From: Sipunculus nudus
Lineage: Eukaryota; Annelida; Sipuncula; Golfingiida; Sipunculidae
Assembly: GCA_026874595.1 (NCBI GenBank)
Contig: CM049308.1
Span: 44,403,327-44,467,326 of the forward strand
DNA length: 64,000 nucleotides
Reading direction: 5' to 3'
The first letter of the stretch is position 1; every line of letters starts with the position of its first letter. The notes below the pieces were generated by a model. The model was given only the letters and a program-made list of their open reading frames with translations. It ran no database searches and had not been told where the DNA came from. This document shows, one piece after another, positions 43,906 through 56,027 of this stretch. The position numbers and the translations under genes were made by a program.

Positions 43906-44510
43906 TATGTTGCTGTTGTAATCAAACATGGTTCAGACACTCTGTAAAAAAATCTGATAGCTGGCCAGACAGAATATATCCCACTTTCCGAGCACCACAC
44001 ATAACACGTATAAAATCAGTGGACAATAAACAGTGGTTGTGCACAACTTGTCTTGAAGCTGTATAAATGCCACAAGACACCAAGAATTGAACTTGTATCC
44101 CTTAGAAGAAAGGCTTATTGCATTAAGGATACCTTTTATGCAGATAAGACAATTACCTAGAGGTTCGCAGTTGTCACTGAAAGGATCATTTGTCAACGTA
44201 CCTACCCGATTGAAACAACTGTAAACATGTTGCCGCGCACTCAAAATGTACGTCCAGCTGTAATAGTGAGTGCCGTACACTACTTGATGAAACATAGTCA
44301 GTTATATAAAGATGCCAACATAACAGTAAATACTAACTGGCTTAAAACTTTTGAAAATTCAATAGGGCATGAATCTGATAGCACAGCTGATACATCAGTC
44401 GCTGAATGTTTATCAGATGATGACTATTTTGAAGAAACACAAGAAGATGAACAAGGAGGAATTCAAGATACCATGCTGGATGATACAGAACTCACAGGGA
44501 ATGATATAAT
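43906..44510 (+). pseudogene. Helitron N-terminal zinc and DUF6570-like region
   Basis: NQTWFRHSVKKSDSWPD, then WLCTTCLEA near 44030, are the zinc-ribbon motifs. Next come EERLI/LRIPFMQIR-type text near 44100-44150 in other frames and NVRPAVIVSAVHYLMKHSQL in an open frame from 44227. This order (ribbon, PLEERLIALRIPFMQIR, NVRPAVV..AL..L) is that of Helitron replicases with DUF6570. The frame continues with an acidic linker and then runs into a tandem repeat at about 44511. Confidence 0.7.
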
Positions 44511-47060
44511 GTACACCAATTGTTCCTACCGAAATCAAGGAGAAGTTGGAAATCCGGTGACCTTGACCTTCATGATCAAGGTCATATCTGCAGAAATGTG
44601 AAATTTTTATCGTGAACCCCATAACTTTTGAAGTACCGTATTTCCTTGAACAGACGCCGGGCCTATAAATAGTCGCCTGCCTTATTTATTCGCCGGGGCA
44701 AAACAAGGTCCCAGAAAAATAAACGCCGGCTTTAAATAGACGCCGGTCTTGTTCACAGGCATGATGTCAGATTAGTTTCCATGTTTGCTTCCAGATGTCT
44801 TTCCCTTCATTATAATTGGTGTATTTACCGGTCAAAAGACCATTGATTGTTGTATGAATTTCTGTTTGTGTTGTATTGATAATATGTTTAATTCCTCTTA
44901 GTCTATAAATCATTCTTTTATCTTACGTGAATGCTTGTTTCCATGAGGGACACCATATATTCCCGATTCGTCCATCATGATTAAAGTCGATCACCGATCC
45001 TAATAAACGATACACAAATACATCAGCAGTGAGAAGGCTAACACTATCACTGCTTTCAAGCAAGATGAAAATAGTACCGCTTAAAACAAGCGGTAAAACT
45101 TGTTTAGGTGGAAGTCTACCTCACGGATGATTGAACAGAACTGTTCAAATACGTTTTGGCACACATTTCTTCTGTAGCATGCAGACACCAAATGATCATG
45201 TCGAGCGGTACAATTTGTAGCTACTGTCAAGCCAAATTACGCTCCTTGCTTTCATTTTTAGCGCTTTTAAATGCGTCCCCACTGTTATCAAAACCACGCT
45301 TCTGAGATAATCTTTAAAGTTAAAATTAGTATCTACTCTTGTCCACAACTATATATTTAGTAATATTCCCGGCAGTCATATACCAGTATATACCAGGTCG
45401 GAAATGCTTGTGTCAAGCTGTATCAGATAAAAGACGGGAGGAAAGGGTCATGAAATTGACCAACGCTGTGCCGTTACAAAGAACCAACCCCTGTATTTCG
45501 ATGGAACCAATATTACAAGTTATCGGCGCTGAACTGTAAGTGGAAGAGCCACCCCGTGTTTACAATATACAAGGCCTGAAACGCTTGATTACGCTGTGTC
45601 GAGCTGAATCAGTTAAATATTTAACGAGAGGAAAGTGTCGTGAAAATGAATTACGCTGTGCCGTTATAAGGATCCGACCAAACCCCCGTATTTCGATGGA
45701 ACAAATGCTACCAGTTGTACATGGAGAACAGTAAATGACCCGTGTTCAGAGGGAAACAATGTTACCAAGTTAATGCGGTGTAAAATAAATGGAACAGCTA
45801 CATAAAACAAACTGGGTACCAGTTTTCGAGGGGCCTGCGCGGACAGATTCTTGCGGACAACTGCAATCCCTCGCTGTGATTCTCCGTTAATTCTTATTAT
45901 GGTGCGGTGATTGTGGAGATTGCACGTGTCCCATATCCCTATGGCAACTAAGGAAAATTCGTAAACACAATCCGTGTGTCGGTGATGTTTTCAATTGTGT
46001 CAGTGATTAGTGACCGGCGGGTTCATTGTTTCGACGTGTTCTATTTTTAGTTTGTCTGACGAGCCTGATAATGTATTTTTTAATAAACGCCGGCCTTAAA
46101 TAGAAGCCGGCCTTGTTTAGACGCCGGGTCAAAGCAGGGTCTGAAAAAAACCACCCGGGCTTCTGTTCAAGGAAATACGGTAGTCCTCAATTTGTCCACA
46201 AGTTTGGTACACCAATTGTTCCTACCATGTTCTGAAACCTGGTGAGCTTGACCAGGAAAATCAAGGTAAAATAAGCCAAATTATAGTTTTGTCTTGTTAA
46301 CATATGATAATTTTTGAAGTCTTTCACATTTTGTCCTCAAAATTGGTACACAAATTGTTCCTTCCAAGCTCTGGCTGAGTTTGAAACCTGGTGACCTTGA
46401 CCAGGATCTTCAAGGTCTAATCAGCTGAATTATAGTTATTGTCTTGTGGACGAGATTACTTTTGAAGTATTTCATATTTTGTCCTCAAATTTAGTACACC
46501 AGTTGTTCCTACTATAATTTTATCGGAGTTCAAAACCAAGTGACCTTGACCTTTCTCTTTAAGGTAAAATCTACCAAAATGTAACATTTTTGTGAGGCCA
46601 ATAACTTTTGTAGTACCAGTATTTCCAATTTTGTTCTCAAATTTGGTTCACCAATTGTTACTACCAAGTTCTCAGATGAATTTGAAACCTGGTGACCTTG
46701 ATTAGGATCGTTAAGGTCAAATCAGCCGAATTATACTTTTTGTCTTGTGAACACAATAACTTTTGAAGGGCTGCATATTTTCCTCCAAAATTTGAAACAC
46801 TTATTGTTCCTACCAAAATCTTGGATGTGTTGAAATACTGTGACCTTGACCTTGATCTTCAAGGTCAGATTTATGCAATTCTAGGCTTATTGTGACCCCA
46901 CAATTATGTAGGAACTGAAGATTTTTTCTTCAAGTTTGACACAACAGTTATATCTGCCAAAATGTCACCAGAGTTCGAAAAGCGGTGACCTTAGCCTTGA
47001 CCTTCCAGGTCTAATCTGCTGAAATCTGGATTCATTGTTTTGAGTTATGCATATTTTACC
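44511..47060. repeat. Tandem array of about 135-bp units inside the Helitron
   Basis: Units carry GTACACCAATTGTTCCTACC, GTTTGAAACCTGGTGACCTTGACC and TTGTCCTCAAATTTGG. One unit lies at 44511-44632 and six or seven at 46190-47060; the array is interrupted by the inverted-repeat element at 44633-46186. The array itself sits inside the Helitron coding region. Confidence 0.75.
44633..46186. mobile_element. 1.55-kb non-autonomous inverted-repeat element
   Basis: The left end TACCGTATTTCCTTGAACAG and right end CTGTTCAAGGAAATACGGTA are inverted matches. Subterminal AACGCCGGC and TTAAATAGA(C/A)GCCGG words also recur inversely. The interior has a two-copy repeat (AGGAAAG(G/T)GTC(A/G)TGAAA, ACGCTGTGCCGTTA) near 45440 and 45632. 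No transposase is present. Confidence 0.75.
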
Positions 47061-47094
47061 CCTAATGTTTTGGGATGGCCCATAGGGAGGAGAC

Positions 47095-47765
47095 ATCTAT
47101 CTGGTTCACTCACATACTCGGAATAATATAACAAGAAAAAAATACAAATTGAATTTAAAAGAAAACAGCACGAGCACAATGCAGATGTTCTACAAGAAGC
47201 ACAGGACCAAGCAGAATATGACCATGAAATTTAATATGCTCAAATAGCTCCTACAACAGAACATGCAGAGAATGAAGATTCAATTCAACAGCCAGTTCAA
47301 AGTGAAGAATATGCTTTTTTTTATCCCTTTCAGGTCGGATCATCTGAGATACTATGATTTGACAACTGACCTTGGCCTGCGACCAAGAACCACTTCACAA
47401 GAACCGCTTACATTGCCTGGTAGAAAGGAATGCCAGTCTGTCGTTTTAATTTCCCAATGCCACCCATGGCACAAACTAAAATTCTCGAACCTCATGACAC
47501 TGAAGTTGATGAAAAACACAAGCAGAACTACCAAAAGATCTCACAGGCACTTGCAAGCATAAAAGTTGACAATGACCTGTCTTTTCATGATTTTCTAACA
47601 GGTTTAGAAGTCTCTCTAGATGACTACTACATGGCCTTGCGTACATCCATTAAAAAGCCAAAAGTTTCCTAAAAATATCACCATCTGAAATGAAAATCAA
47701 TGGATATATGAGACTTTTGTTTACTGCATGGAAAGCTAACCGTGACCTTCAGTTTATACTTGACC
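47095..47765 (+). pseudogene. Helitron linker duplicate and Rep domain start
   Basis: 47095-47340 is a direct copy of 48428-48690 (GGTTCACTCACATACTCGGA at both starts). From 47430 an open frame gives CRFNFPMPPM and NDLSFHDFLTGLEVSLDDYY, the Helitron Rep lead-in. The next frame continues with KMKINGYMRLLF-type text near 47700. Confidence 0.65.
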
Positions 47766-48560
47766 CTTATGCATGTGCAACATACATAGTTTCCTACGTA
47801 AGCAAAATCAAAGGGGAATGAGTGCTTCCCTAAATGCGGCTTGTAAAGAAGCCAAAAAGACAGAAAAAATCTAAGATAGCAGGTAAGAGATATGGGAAAT
47901 CAGTTCTTAAATGCTGTTGATAAGTGCTCAAGAAGCAGCTTATCTGAGATTACCACTTCCAAGAGCCACCAGAGATGTAATATTTATACCCACTGCCCCT
48001 CCAGATGAAAGAACATTTTTACGCAAGAGTAAAGAACAGCTTGAACAGCTCCCACAAGATTAACAGATATTGCAGAAAGTAATATAATTAATAGAAATTC
48101 AAAGTGGCCTAAAGCATTTGAAAATTGGTGTCTGGCTGACTATGCATCACAAATTAATATTAAATACCCTGTGGACACAATAGATGATGCATTTCTTGAC
48201 AACACTGAAGATCTTGACATCACAAATCAAAATGAAGTAAATGCTGGTGTAAACACTGAAGAAAAACTCAATATCACCTTGCCAAATGGTACAACATACA
48301 CTCGCAGACAGATTCCAAGAATTCTCAGATATGTTCGTTATACTGAGAAAATATACCAAGAAAACTGCTTTCGTGAAAGGCTGCTGCTGTTCACATTATG
48401 GAGAGATGAAACCAAAGACCTTTTGAATGGTTCACTCACATACTCGGAACAATATAACAAGAAAAAAAAATACAAATTGAATTTAAAAGAAAACAGTATG
48501 AGCACAATGAAGATGTTCTACAAGAAGCACAGTAAATATCAGAATATAGTAAAGTAATCA
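47766..48560 (+). pseudogene. Helitron Rep catalytic region and linker
   Basis: DPYACATYIVSYVSKI (about 47765-47812) resembles the two-tyrosine nuclease motif of Helitron Rep. Later frames carry RDVIFIPTAPPDERTFLRKS-type text and, at 48171-48557, TYTRRQIPRILRYVRYTEK and CFRERLLLFTLWRDETKDLL. The Rep ORF is broken by many stops. Confidence 0.65.
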
Positions 48561-48609
48561 GAATATGTCCATGAACTTGAATATGCTCAAATAGCTCCTA
48601 CAAAAGAAC

Positions 48610-49650
48610 ATGCAGAGAATGAAGATTCAATTCAACAGCCAGTTCAAAGTAAAGAATATGCTTTTTTTACCCTTTCAGGTCGGATCATCTGCACAAGAAC
48701 CACTTACATTGCCTGGTAGAATACCTGATGTAGAGTACAGGCATTTAATACAGGGTCTAAATGAGAAACAACTTACTGCCTTCAAACACATTTTCAAACA
48801 TCTAAAATGTTCTACTAAGCCTTTACACATATTCCTTACTGGTGGGGCAGGTGTTGGTAAATCAGTTTTGCTCAGAGCACTCTTTCAAGCATTACATCGT
48901 CACTTAAGTGGGAAGCAGGTGAAAATCCATTGGTGTGCAAGATACTGATCACTGCACCTACAGGAAAGGCTTCTAACAATGTTCAAAGATCCACATTACA
49001 TAATGCTTTTGGAATCAATCCAAATAAAGGATTTGATTACAGAAAATTATCATCTGACATGCTGAATACACTGCGAACACAGTATAGGCAACTTCGTATA
49101 TTAACGATTGATGAAATAAGCATGTTAGGAAATCGCATGTTCAATTTCGTTAATTTGCGGCTCCAAGAAATTAAAGGTAACAAAGAACCATTTGGTGTTA
49201 TCCATGTAATTATTATTGGAGATCTCTTCCAACTTCAATCAGTAATAGACAACTGGATTTTCAAGAACTTGTCTGATAATTATGGACCTCTTGCACTCAA
49301 CCCGTGGGTGCCTTTTTTCATATGTATAAGCTTACTGATTCATGCGGCAAAAACTGATTATGATTTTGCAGAACCTTTGAACAGGCTACGAGAAGGAAAA
49401 CACACAAAAGCTGACATTGATACACTAAAATCTTGTCTTGTTGGTGATAACTGTTCATATCCGTCAGGAACTACTCATTTGTTTACAAACAACACCTGTG
49501 TGGACAATCATAATATGCAAATTTTCCAGTGTACAAACACAACTAAAGTAATCATTTCTGCAATTGACACAGTAATAACATATGTGACAGATGATGTGAA
49601 GAAAGATGCACTTCAGAATACCAGATAACCTGTCAAAAACTACAGGTCTA
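48610..49650 (+). pseudogene. Helitron PIF1-type helicase, 3' truncated
   Basis: The Walker A motif GGAGVGKS lies at 48841-48864. A frameshift near 48930 leads to LITAPTGKASNNVQRSTLHN, and the Walker B-like ILTIDEISMLGNR lies near 49100-49130. The helicase then runs through VIIIGDLFQLQSV and RLREGKHTKADIDTLK to about 49628. The conserved C-terminal motifs are cut by the L1-like insertion from about 49700. Confidence 0.8.
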
Positions 49651-49699
49651 CTGTAAACGCTTCAGATTGCTGTTTGTTTACCATACGATATCACCAGCA

Positions 49700-51340
49700 A
49701 TGTTGCAGTACAAGATGGAATCACCTATGGTTAATGACTTTAACGCACAATATGCTAAAATGCAGGTGGCAGGGTTAAAAAGGACAGATGACCCAGTCAA
49801 AGTACTGGGAGTTTCCTTCAGACTATCTTTACAATGTCTGTTAAAAGACAATTACCAGCACAAACTAGTTGACATAGAAAGAATTTTAAAATCATGGTCA
49901 GGGTGGAGAATGACAACAATGGGAAAAATAACAGTACTTAAAAGTCACGCTTTATCTCAGTTAATATACCTTCTGTCAGTTTTACCTAACCCAAGAAAGA
50001 GTTACCTGAAGAAATTAGAAATTATTCTTTACAATTTTATTTGGTCAAATAAACCACACAATATTAAACGCACAATAATGGTAGCACCATATGAAAAAGG
50101 GGGATTAAACATGGTTAATATACAGAAACAGAATAAAGGTTTAAAAATTAGTTGGATTAAAAAAACTGCTTATAAAGAATAATAAGAATGTATGGAGGAT
50201 TCATATACTGAATATGTTTCCTCTGAAAGCAGACATGTTTAAATGTAACTTACACTTTAAGGATGCAGAAAACTGTGTGTCCATTAAAAACCCTTTCTGG
50301 AAAGATGTTTTTCATGAATGGTGCAAATTTCAGTATCACATATCAACAAGTAAAACGGAAATCCTCAACCAGCTATTGTGGGATAACTCTCATTTAAAAA
50401 TAAATAATAAAATAAGTTTCATACAGAAGCTATATTCTTCATGGATCAGGTGTATAAGAGACATACTATGCATTGATAGAGGCAAAACCAGGTTTTTAAA
50501 TTATAATGAATTTTGTTCAAGAACTAATATACATATAAACTACTTACTGTATCAAGGATTAATCAATTGTATACATACTGAATGGAAGAAAACCATACAA
50601 ATAAACCAGGAAGACAATGATGATCATGTAATATACAAAATAGATTCTTTAACTGGGATGAAAACAGAAACAAAATATGTGTATGGAAAGCTCGTAGAAA
50701 AGGTTTATACAACTCCATCAAAATCATTAAAAAAGTGAGCGTTAAATATTGATAATACAGACACAGCTCAGGAAGTGTCCATGAAGCTTTGGAAGACTAC
50801 AATCTCAGTAAAGTTAAGAATGTTTTAGTATCCGATATTGAACAGAACATTGTATTTAAATGACAGGCTATAAAATATGGGAATAGTAGCTGATTATAAG
50901 TGCACTTTCTGTAGAACAGAAAATGAAGTTACACACCCCCTTTTTGGTCGTGTATTTTTTCAAAGGCTTTATGGGATAAAATATGTAACTGGTTGACCAA
51001 ATGTGATAATATATCAGCAACTTTTACCTTTAATGCAGGAAGTGTAACATTGGGTAACTTTACTGGTTTGATAGGCAGCGTTATTTTCTGTGTTAAAAAT
51101 ATTATATTTATAAGTCGGTGCAGACAAAAGAATTGACATCAACCGATGCACTCATCTTCATAAAACAAGTTATTGAAATTGAAAAAAAAGTATAGCATGA
51201 CAAAATGGTAAAATTGATATACATAACGAAAAGTGGCAGAAATACTGTTCACTTGTAGAGACAGAAAACAGCAGAATTATCTATTTGAGAGATACTAAGT
51301 AACTTTCTGCTGTACATTTTATAGTAAAACATTGTATTGA
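49700..51340 (+). pseudogene. L1/Tx1-like LINE, 3' end only
   Basis: The open frames 49667-50182 and 50214-50738 give the C-terminal region of an L1-like ORF2: VKVLGVSFRLSLQCLL, IERILKSWSGWRMTTMGKIT, NFIWSNKPHNIKRTIMV and EKGGLNMVNI, then NPFWKDVFHEWCKF and HLKINNKISFIQKLY. A cysteine-type terminal motif (CTFCRTENEVTHPLFG) follows near 50910. The LINE is 5' truncated and has several frameshifts. It ends in an AT-rich tail near 51340-51400. Confidence 0.75.
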
Positions 51341-51574
51341 TGTTTATGTTTTGTATGCAGTGTGTATGTATGTATGTATTTTTGTTTAATTAAAAAAAAA
51401 GTCTGTGACAAAACCAACCAAAATTCTTGACCTTCAGGCTTCAATCTAAACTCTGCTGACATGACAGTCAGCATCAATGAAGATAAAAAAAAATTGCAAC
51501 ATGGGCAACCAAACTGATGTCTCATAGCCATCTTACCATAAGAACTGTGGCTAAAGTAGTAGGTATTCTAGTGT

Positions 51575-52395
51575 CTTGTTCACCTGGTGTTCAGTATAAC
51601 AGGTGGAAAATGGGCAGGCGCAGATTGCACGAAACATATTAACTTCCTTGACCTGAAAGCTGCATATTTAGGCCTCCTTGCTCTTTGTCGGAATATAACA
51701 AACAAACATATACTGCTTCAAATAGATAATGTCACAGCAGTTTCCTACATAAAGAATATGGGGGTACTCGCTCCCTCCAGTGCAACCAATTTAGTTAGGA
51801 TGATATGGCATTGGTGTAAAGAGAGGAACATATGGTTGTCAGTAACTCATACAGTCGGGGTTTCCAATGTTGAGGCAGACAGAGCAAGTAGAAAATATGA
51901 TGAGTGAACAGAATGGATGCTAGATAGCTTCAGAATTTCACTTTTATGGGGAAAACCTGATATTGACATGTTCGCCTCTAGGCTTAATACTCAGCTTGAC
52001 CTCTATGTATCTCTGAGAGCTGATCCGGGGGCTGTAGCAGTGAATGCATTCTCACTGAGCTGGGAAAATACTTTCACGTGGACCTTTCCGCCTTTCAGCT
52101 TGATGATCGCTGTCCTGAGCAAGCTGCTAGAGACAAAGCAGACGCCATAGTGTTAGACCCAGTCTGGACCACTCAACCATGGTGGCCTCATCGGTGCAGA
52201 ATGTTGACCCAACAACTAGTCCTCCTGCCCAAGAGGAAAAATCTGCTGAAAGTTCCATCGGACCCAAACAAGGTGCATCCCCTGCTGACGAAACTCCAAA
52301 TGATAGCTTGTCGCTTGTCAGGAAAAGACTTCAACAACAAGGCCATGCATGTACAGTTGCATATGAGCTATGCATTTGGGATAGTGTCCTATTAT
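51575..52395 (+). pseudogene. DIRS-type retrotransposon fragment (RNase H region)
   Basis: INFLDLKAAYLGLLALC, HILLQIDNVTAVSYIKNMG and VSNVEADRASRKYDE form the DIRS RNase H. After one stop, KPDIDMFASRLNTQLDLYVS, NAFSLSWE and, in the next frame, VWTTQPWWPHRCRML and DPNKVHPLLTKLQMIA follow. RT lies upstream in intact elements but is missing here, and no tyrosine recombinase is seen. Confidence 0.8.
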
Positions 52396-52685
52396 ATAGG
52401 TCTATTTCTCAATAGATTCCTCCAATTCTCCTGTTCACAATTTACAATTTATATGGGAAGACTAGTTTACATGGCAAGTAAAGGTTAACCATATTTATAT
52501 TATATCAAAGGTATACATGAGATTATAATAATAAAAACAATTCAAATATATCAAGTTAATATTTTGGGTATATTTAAAACACTGCCCACCCCTGATCCTT
52601 TAGTTCGATTTACGACCTCTGTGCTTAACATGTCCGAACAATCATGATAATTTATATATAAAATATTCCTTCGTATCACACATAC
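52396..52685. other. AT-rich spacer, no feature seen
   Basis: The sequence between the DIRS fragment and the MADF exon has no coding signal or repeat that I recognise. Confidence 0.6.
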
Positions 52686-52711
52686 ATGTGGTTTATTATT
52701 TCTTGTTTTCC

Positions 52712-52904
52712 AGGGGAAATGGCAAGGACAAAATGGAAAAATCTTAAAGATTATATCAGCACCATCAAGAAAAAAACTGAAAGAGTTCCAGCGAGTGGGT
52801 CAGAGGCCACATACTTGAACAAGGGTCCCTTTTGGGATCGCCTCCAATTTTTATCCCAATGTTCTACAGAAGGAAGGTACACTAGTGTTAATATTATGCA
52901 ATGA
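52712..52904 (+). pseudogene. PIF/Harbinger-associated MADF-domain fragment
   Basis: A TTTCTTGTTTTCCAG acceptor-like sequence precedes MARTKWKNLKDYISTIKKKT and ATYLNKGPFWDRLQFL, the KWKNLRD...W..L.FL pattern of MADF/Myb-SANT-like DNA-binding partners of Harbinger transposases. Only the C-terminal half of the domain is present, as one exon. Confidence 0.6.
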
Positions 52905-53150
52905 AATGTTCCTGCAAAGGAAAGGCCTCGTCCCCAAGAACAACGTAAGGCAGAGGCCCGATATTTTCTGCTCCCTCAATACAGTCAGCCCGTGGTATAT
53001 TTAGGGCATTGGGGGGTGCAAGTGCCTTACCAAGGCTGCTATTCATTAACACCCCAGAATCGACATATAGAAATCTGCCACACTCATCCACAAGAGCTAA
53101 AAACACAATTGAAAATGTACCCTTGTAATTATAGTACATAGAACCACTGT
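52894..53150 (-). pseudogene. PIF/Harbinger nuclease fragment
   Basis: The minus-strand frame reads YYNYKGTFSIVFLALVDECG, RFLYVDSGVLMNSSLGKAL and GPLPYVVLGDEAFPLQ. This is the DDE_Tnp_4 core with the first and second catalytic aspartates (LALVD, LGDEAFPL). It converges with the MADF fragment, as in intact Harbinger elements. The 5' and 3' parts are missing, probably cut by the gypsy insertion at about 53150. Confidence 0.75.
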
Positions 53151-55181
53151 TACTGGGAGATCTGATGACAACACAGAAAGACTGGGATGAAGGAATCCAC
53201 CTATTGCTGTTTGCTGTCAGAGAATCCTTTCAAGTGTCCTTGGGGTTCAGTCCCTTTGAACTAGTTTTTGGACACTCCGTTGGAGGTCCATTGAAACTGC
53301 TTAAAGAAAAACTCTTGTGTGAAAATCCTGATCCTCTTAGTTTACCGCAGTATGTCTCAGACTTTCGCACTAAATTACACAATGCTTGTGAGATTGCAAA
53401 GTCAAATCTAAAATCTGCACAGAGTAAAATGAAAACAAAGTATGACAAGCACACTGTAAGTAGGACGTTTGAGCCTGGTGAAAAGGTCCTTGCATTACTT
53501 CCCATCCCTGGCAGACCTCTGCAAGCTAGGTATTTTGGTCCTTGTTGACAAGAAAGTTATTGATTTAATTTACATACTGTTGACACCAGATAGACGTAAG
53601 AAGAAACAACTGTGCCATGTTAACATGTTGAAACCAGATTATGAGAGAAATAAAACATCAGATGTTGTACATAATGTTACTGCTGTAGATTGTGTAAACA
53701 CTGACCCTGACCCAGTTAAAGTAGATACTGATTGTAAGTGTGATGTAGACATTCAGTGTGGTACAGTACCATTAAAAACTCAGACGTGCTTAACAACCTG
53801 GATTGCCAAACTGTCACACCTTACCGCACAACAACAAGACCTCAAGAACCTGCTGAGGAATAATGAACATTTTTTTAGTGACATTCCAACGCGAACTAAC
53901 ATGTTGTGCCATGACGTCGATGTTGGCGAGGCAAGCGCAGTCAAGGAACATCTATATAGACTGAATCCAGAAAAGCAAAATTATCTACAGGATGAGATTC
54001 AATATTTGCTGGACAATGATTTTATTGAACCTTGTAACAGTTACTGGCGTTCACCATGTATTCTTGTGCCAAAACCTGATGGAAGTTACCGTATGTGAAC
54101 AGATTATCGAAAACTGGACTCTGTCACCAAGACTGACAGGTTCCCCATTCCGAGGATCGACGATTGTATTGATAGAGTTGGTAGCTCCAGATATTTCTCC
54201 AAGCTTGACTTACTAAAAGGATTCTGGCAAGTTCCGCTGACAGAACGAGCGAAAGAAGTGTCCGCATTTGTGAAGCCGCAAGGACTGTACCAGTATAAAG
54301 TTATGCCGTTTGGCATGAAGAACTCGCTAGCCACGTTCCAGCGCCTCATCCATATGGTTGTCAAGGAAATTCAGGGCTGCGACGCATATATAGATGACCT
54401 TATCATGTACAGCTACACCTGGGGGAAACATCTGCAAATTCTTCGCAACCTCTTCGAAAGAATCAGTGAAGCACGTCTGGCCATCAACTTAGTAAAATCT
54501 GAGTTTTGTCATGCACAAATAACATTTTTGGGTCATATTGTAGGGCAGGGTCAGGTAAAACCTGTTGATGCTAAGATAAGTGCTATTTCTGCATTTCCTA
54601 GACCAGAAAACAAAAAGCAAATCATGCGTTTTCCTGGTATGGTTGGATACTGCAGGAAGTTTTGTCCAAATTTTGCTGCTGTAGCTGAACCTTTGACTAA
54701 TTTGTTAAAGAAAAAACAAAAGTTTGTATGGAATGTTCAGTGTGAAAATGCATCTCAGAATTTGAAAGCAATTCTGCAAAGTTCACCAGTTTTGGTAGCT
54801 CAAGACTTTTCTGTACCTTTTAAGTTAGCTGTAGATGCTAGTGATACTGCTGCTAGTGCTGTGTTGTTACAGGAAGGCAATGATGGCATAGATCATCCAA
54901 TTTGTTATTTCTCAAGAAAGTTTAACGCAAACCAGAAAAACTACTCCACTATTAAAAAAGTATTTTTGGCTTTGCAACATTTTGAAGTTTATGTTACTTC
55001 ATCAGTCTGGCCTATCATTGTCTTCAGTAATTCCAATCCCCTCACGTTCAGGAACAATTTGAAATGTAAGAATTAAAGATTGTTGAGATGGAGTTTGTTC
55101 TTACAGGATTACAATCTTGATATCATACACATTAAAGGAAAAGACAATGTACTTGCTGATTGCTTATCGAGATGTTTATGA
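53150..55181 (+). pseudogene. Ty3/gypsy polyprotein with integrase upstream of RT (Gmr1-like order)
   Basis: 53165-53548 is the integrase C-terminal part (LLFAVRESFQVSLGFSPFEL, FEPGEKVLALLPIPGRPLQA). After a frameshift near 53545, LTPDRRKKKQLCHVNMLKP closes the integrase. The same frame then enters reverse transcriptase: NEHFFSDIPTRTNMLCHDVD, FIEPCNSYWRSPCILVPKPD, a stop at 54096-54098 and then TDYRKLDSVTKTDRFPIPRI, MPFGMKNSLATFQRL and catalytic AYIDDLIMYS (about 54382-54396). RNase H follows (KLAVDASDTAASAVLLQE) with a further stop at 55074, ending LADCLSRCL at 55181. The RNase H TDHNP position reads SNSNP. Gag, protease and the integrase core are missing upstream. This IN-before-RT order is unlike ordinary gypsy and matches the Gmr1 clade. 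Confidence 0.8.
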
Positions 55182-55312
55182 AATGTTCTAAACAAGATAT
55201 TTTTGTAATGTTGTAAATAAGATGATTTTGAGATGTTGTAAAAATTTAGTGATTGTGATCGCAAAAAGTAAGTTTTGCGTGAAAACTTTCTTTTTTCTTA
55301 CAGGAGGGGGAG
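55182..55312 (+). other. Gypsy 3' untranslated segment with polypurine tract
   Basis: The polypurine tract AGGAGGGGGAG lies at 55302-55312 and immediately precedes the LTR start. Confidence 0.75.
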
Positions 55313-56017
55313 TGTTACAGGTGCTCCTTTTATTGTGTGGCACGGGCGTAACTCGTGTTGTTGTTGCACTTTATGTTTAATCCGTACTGGTTGAACTCTC
55401 ATTGTCATGCTAGCTAGGGGCTTTCACGCCTGGCTGAGGTCACCTGATGACACTGGTATGAAGAGATACACACTGCGATGTTTTTCTAGATTTTCCTGTG
55501 ACGTGTGCTTACCGTGTTTAATGTATTATTCTTCGAATGTTCTAGAGGTGGAAAATTCTCGGCTTTGGGTGAAGAGTATATAAAGGGGCTGTGTTTTATA
55601 GCCGGGAGCAGAGAGCAGAGACTTTTTCCAGTGGACGCAGAAGCGTGTGTCAGTTTCTGGGACCTTATCCGACGTGTGCGGCAGTTATAGATTTAGATTT
55701 TCTTCAGACTTTCTCCTGGATTTTATGCATTTGGACTTCAGTTCACTTTCTGGATTGTTACAAGAGCTTTAAACTGGACTGTCATTCTCCGAGAGTATAC
55801 ATTTAAAGAACTTATCGTTGTGACGGTGTTGGTATCCAGGCACTGTGCACATTGTTTATTATTCTGTGTGATTATTGATTTGTTGCTATACCGCTGTTTT
55901 ACTGTATAATTGTATTGATTTAGTGTATTGTAATGTTAGGGTTGTTTTAAAAATAAATTATGGTTATTTGTTAACAAAAAACCACTGACTTCTTTATTCA
56001 TTCCCATAGACATTACA
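55313..56017 (+). repeat. 3' LTR of the Gmr1-like element
   Basis: It begins TGTTACAGG right after the polypurine tract and probably ends ..CATTACA at 56017, about 705 bp. TATATAAAGG lies at 55577-55586 and AATAAA at 55952-55957. No 5' LTR is present, and the right end is estimated from the TG..CA rule. Confidence 0.65.
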
Positions 56018-56027
56018 CGCTGCCTAG

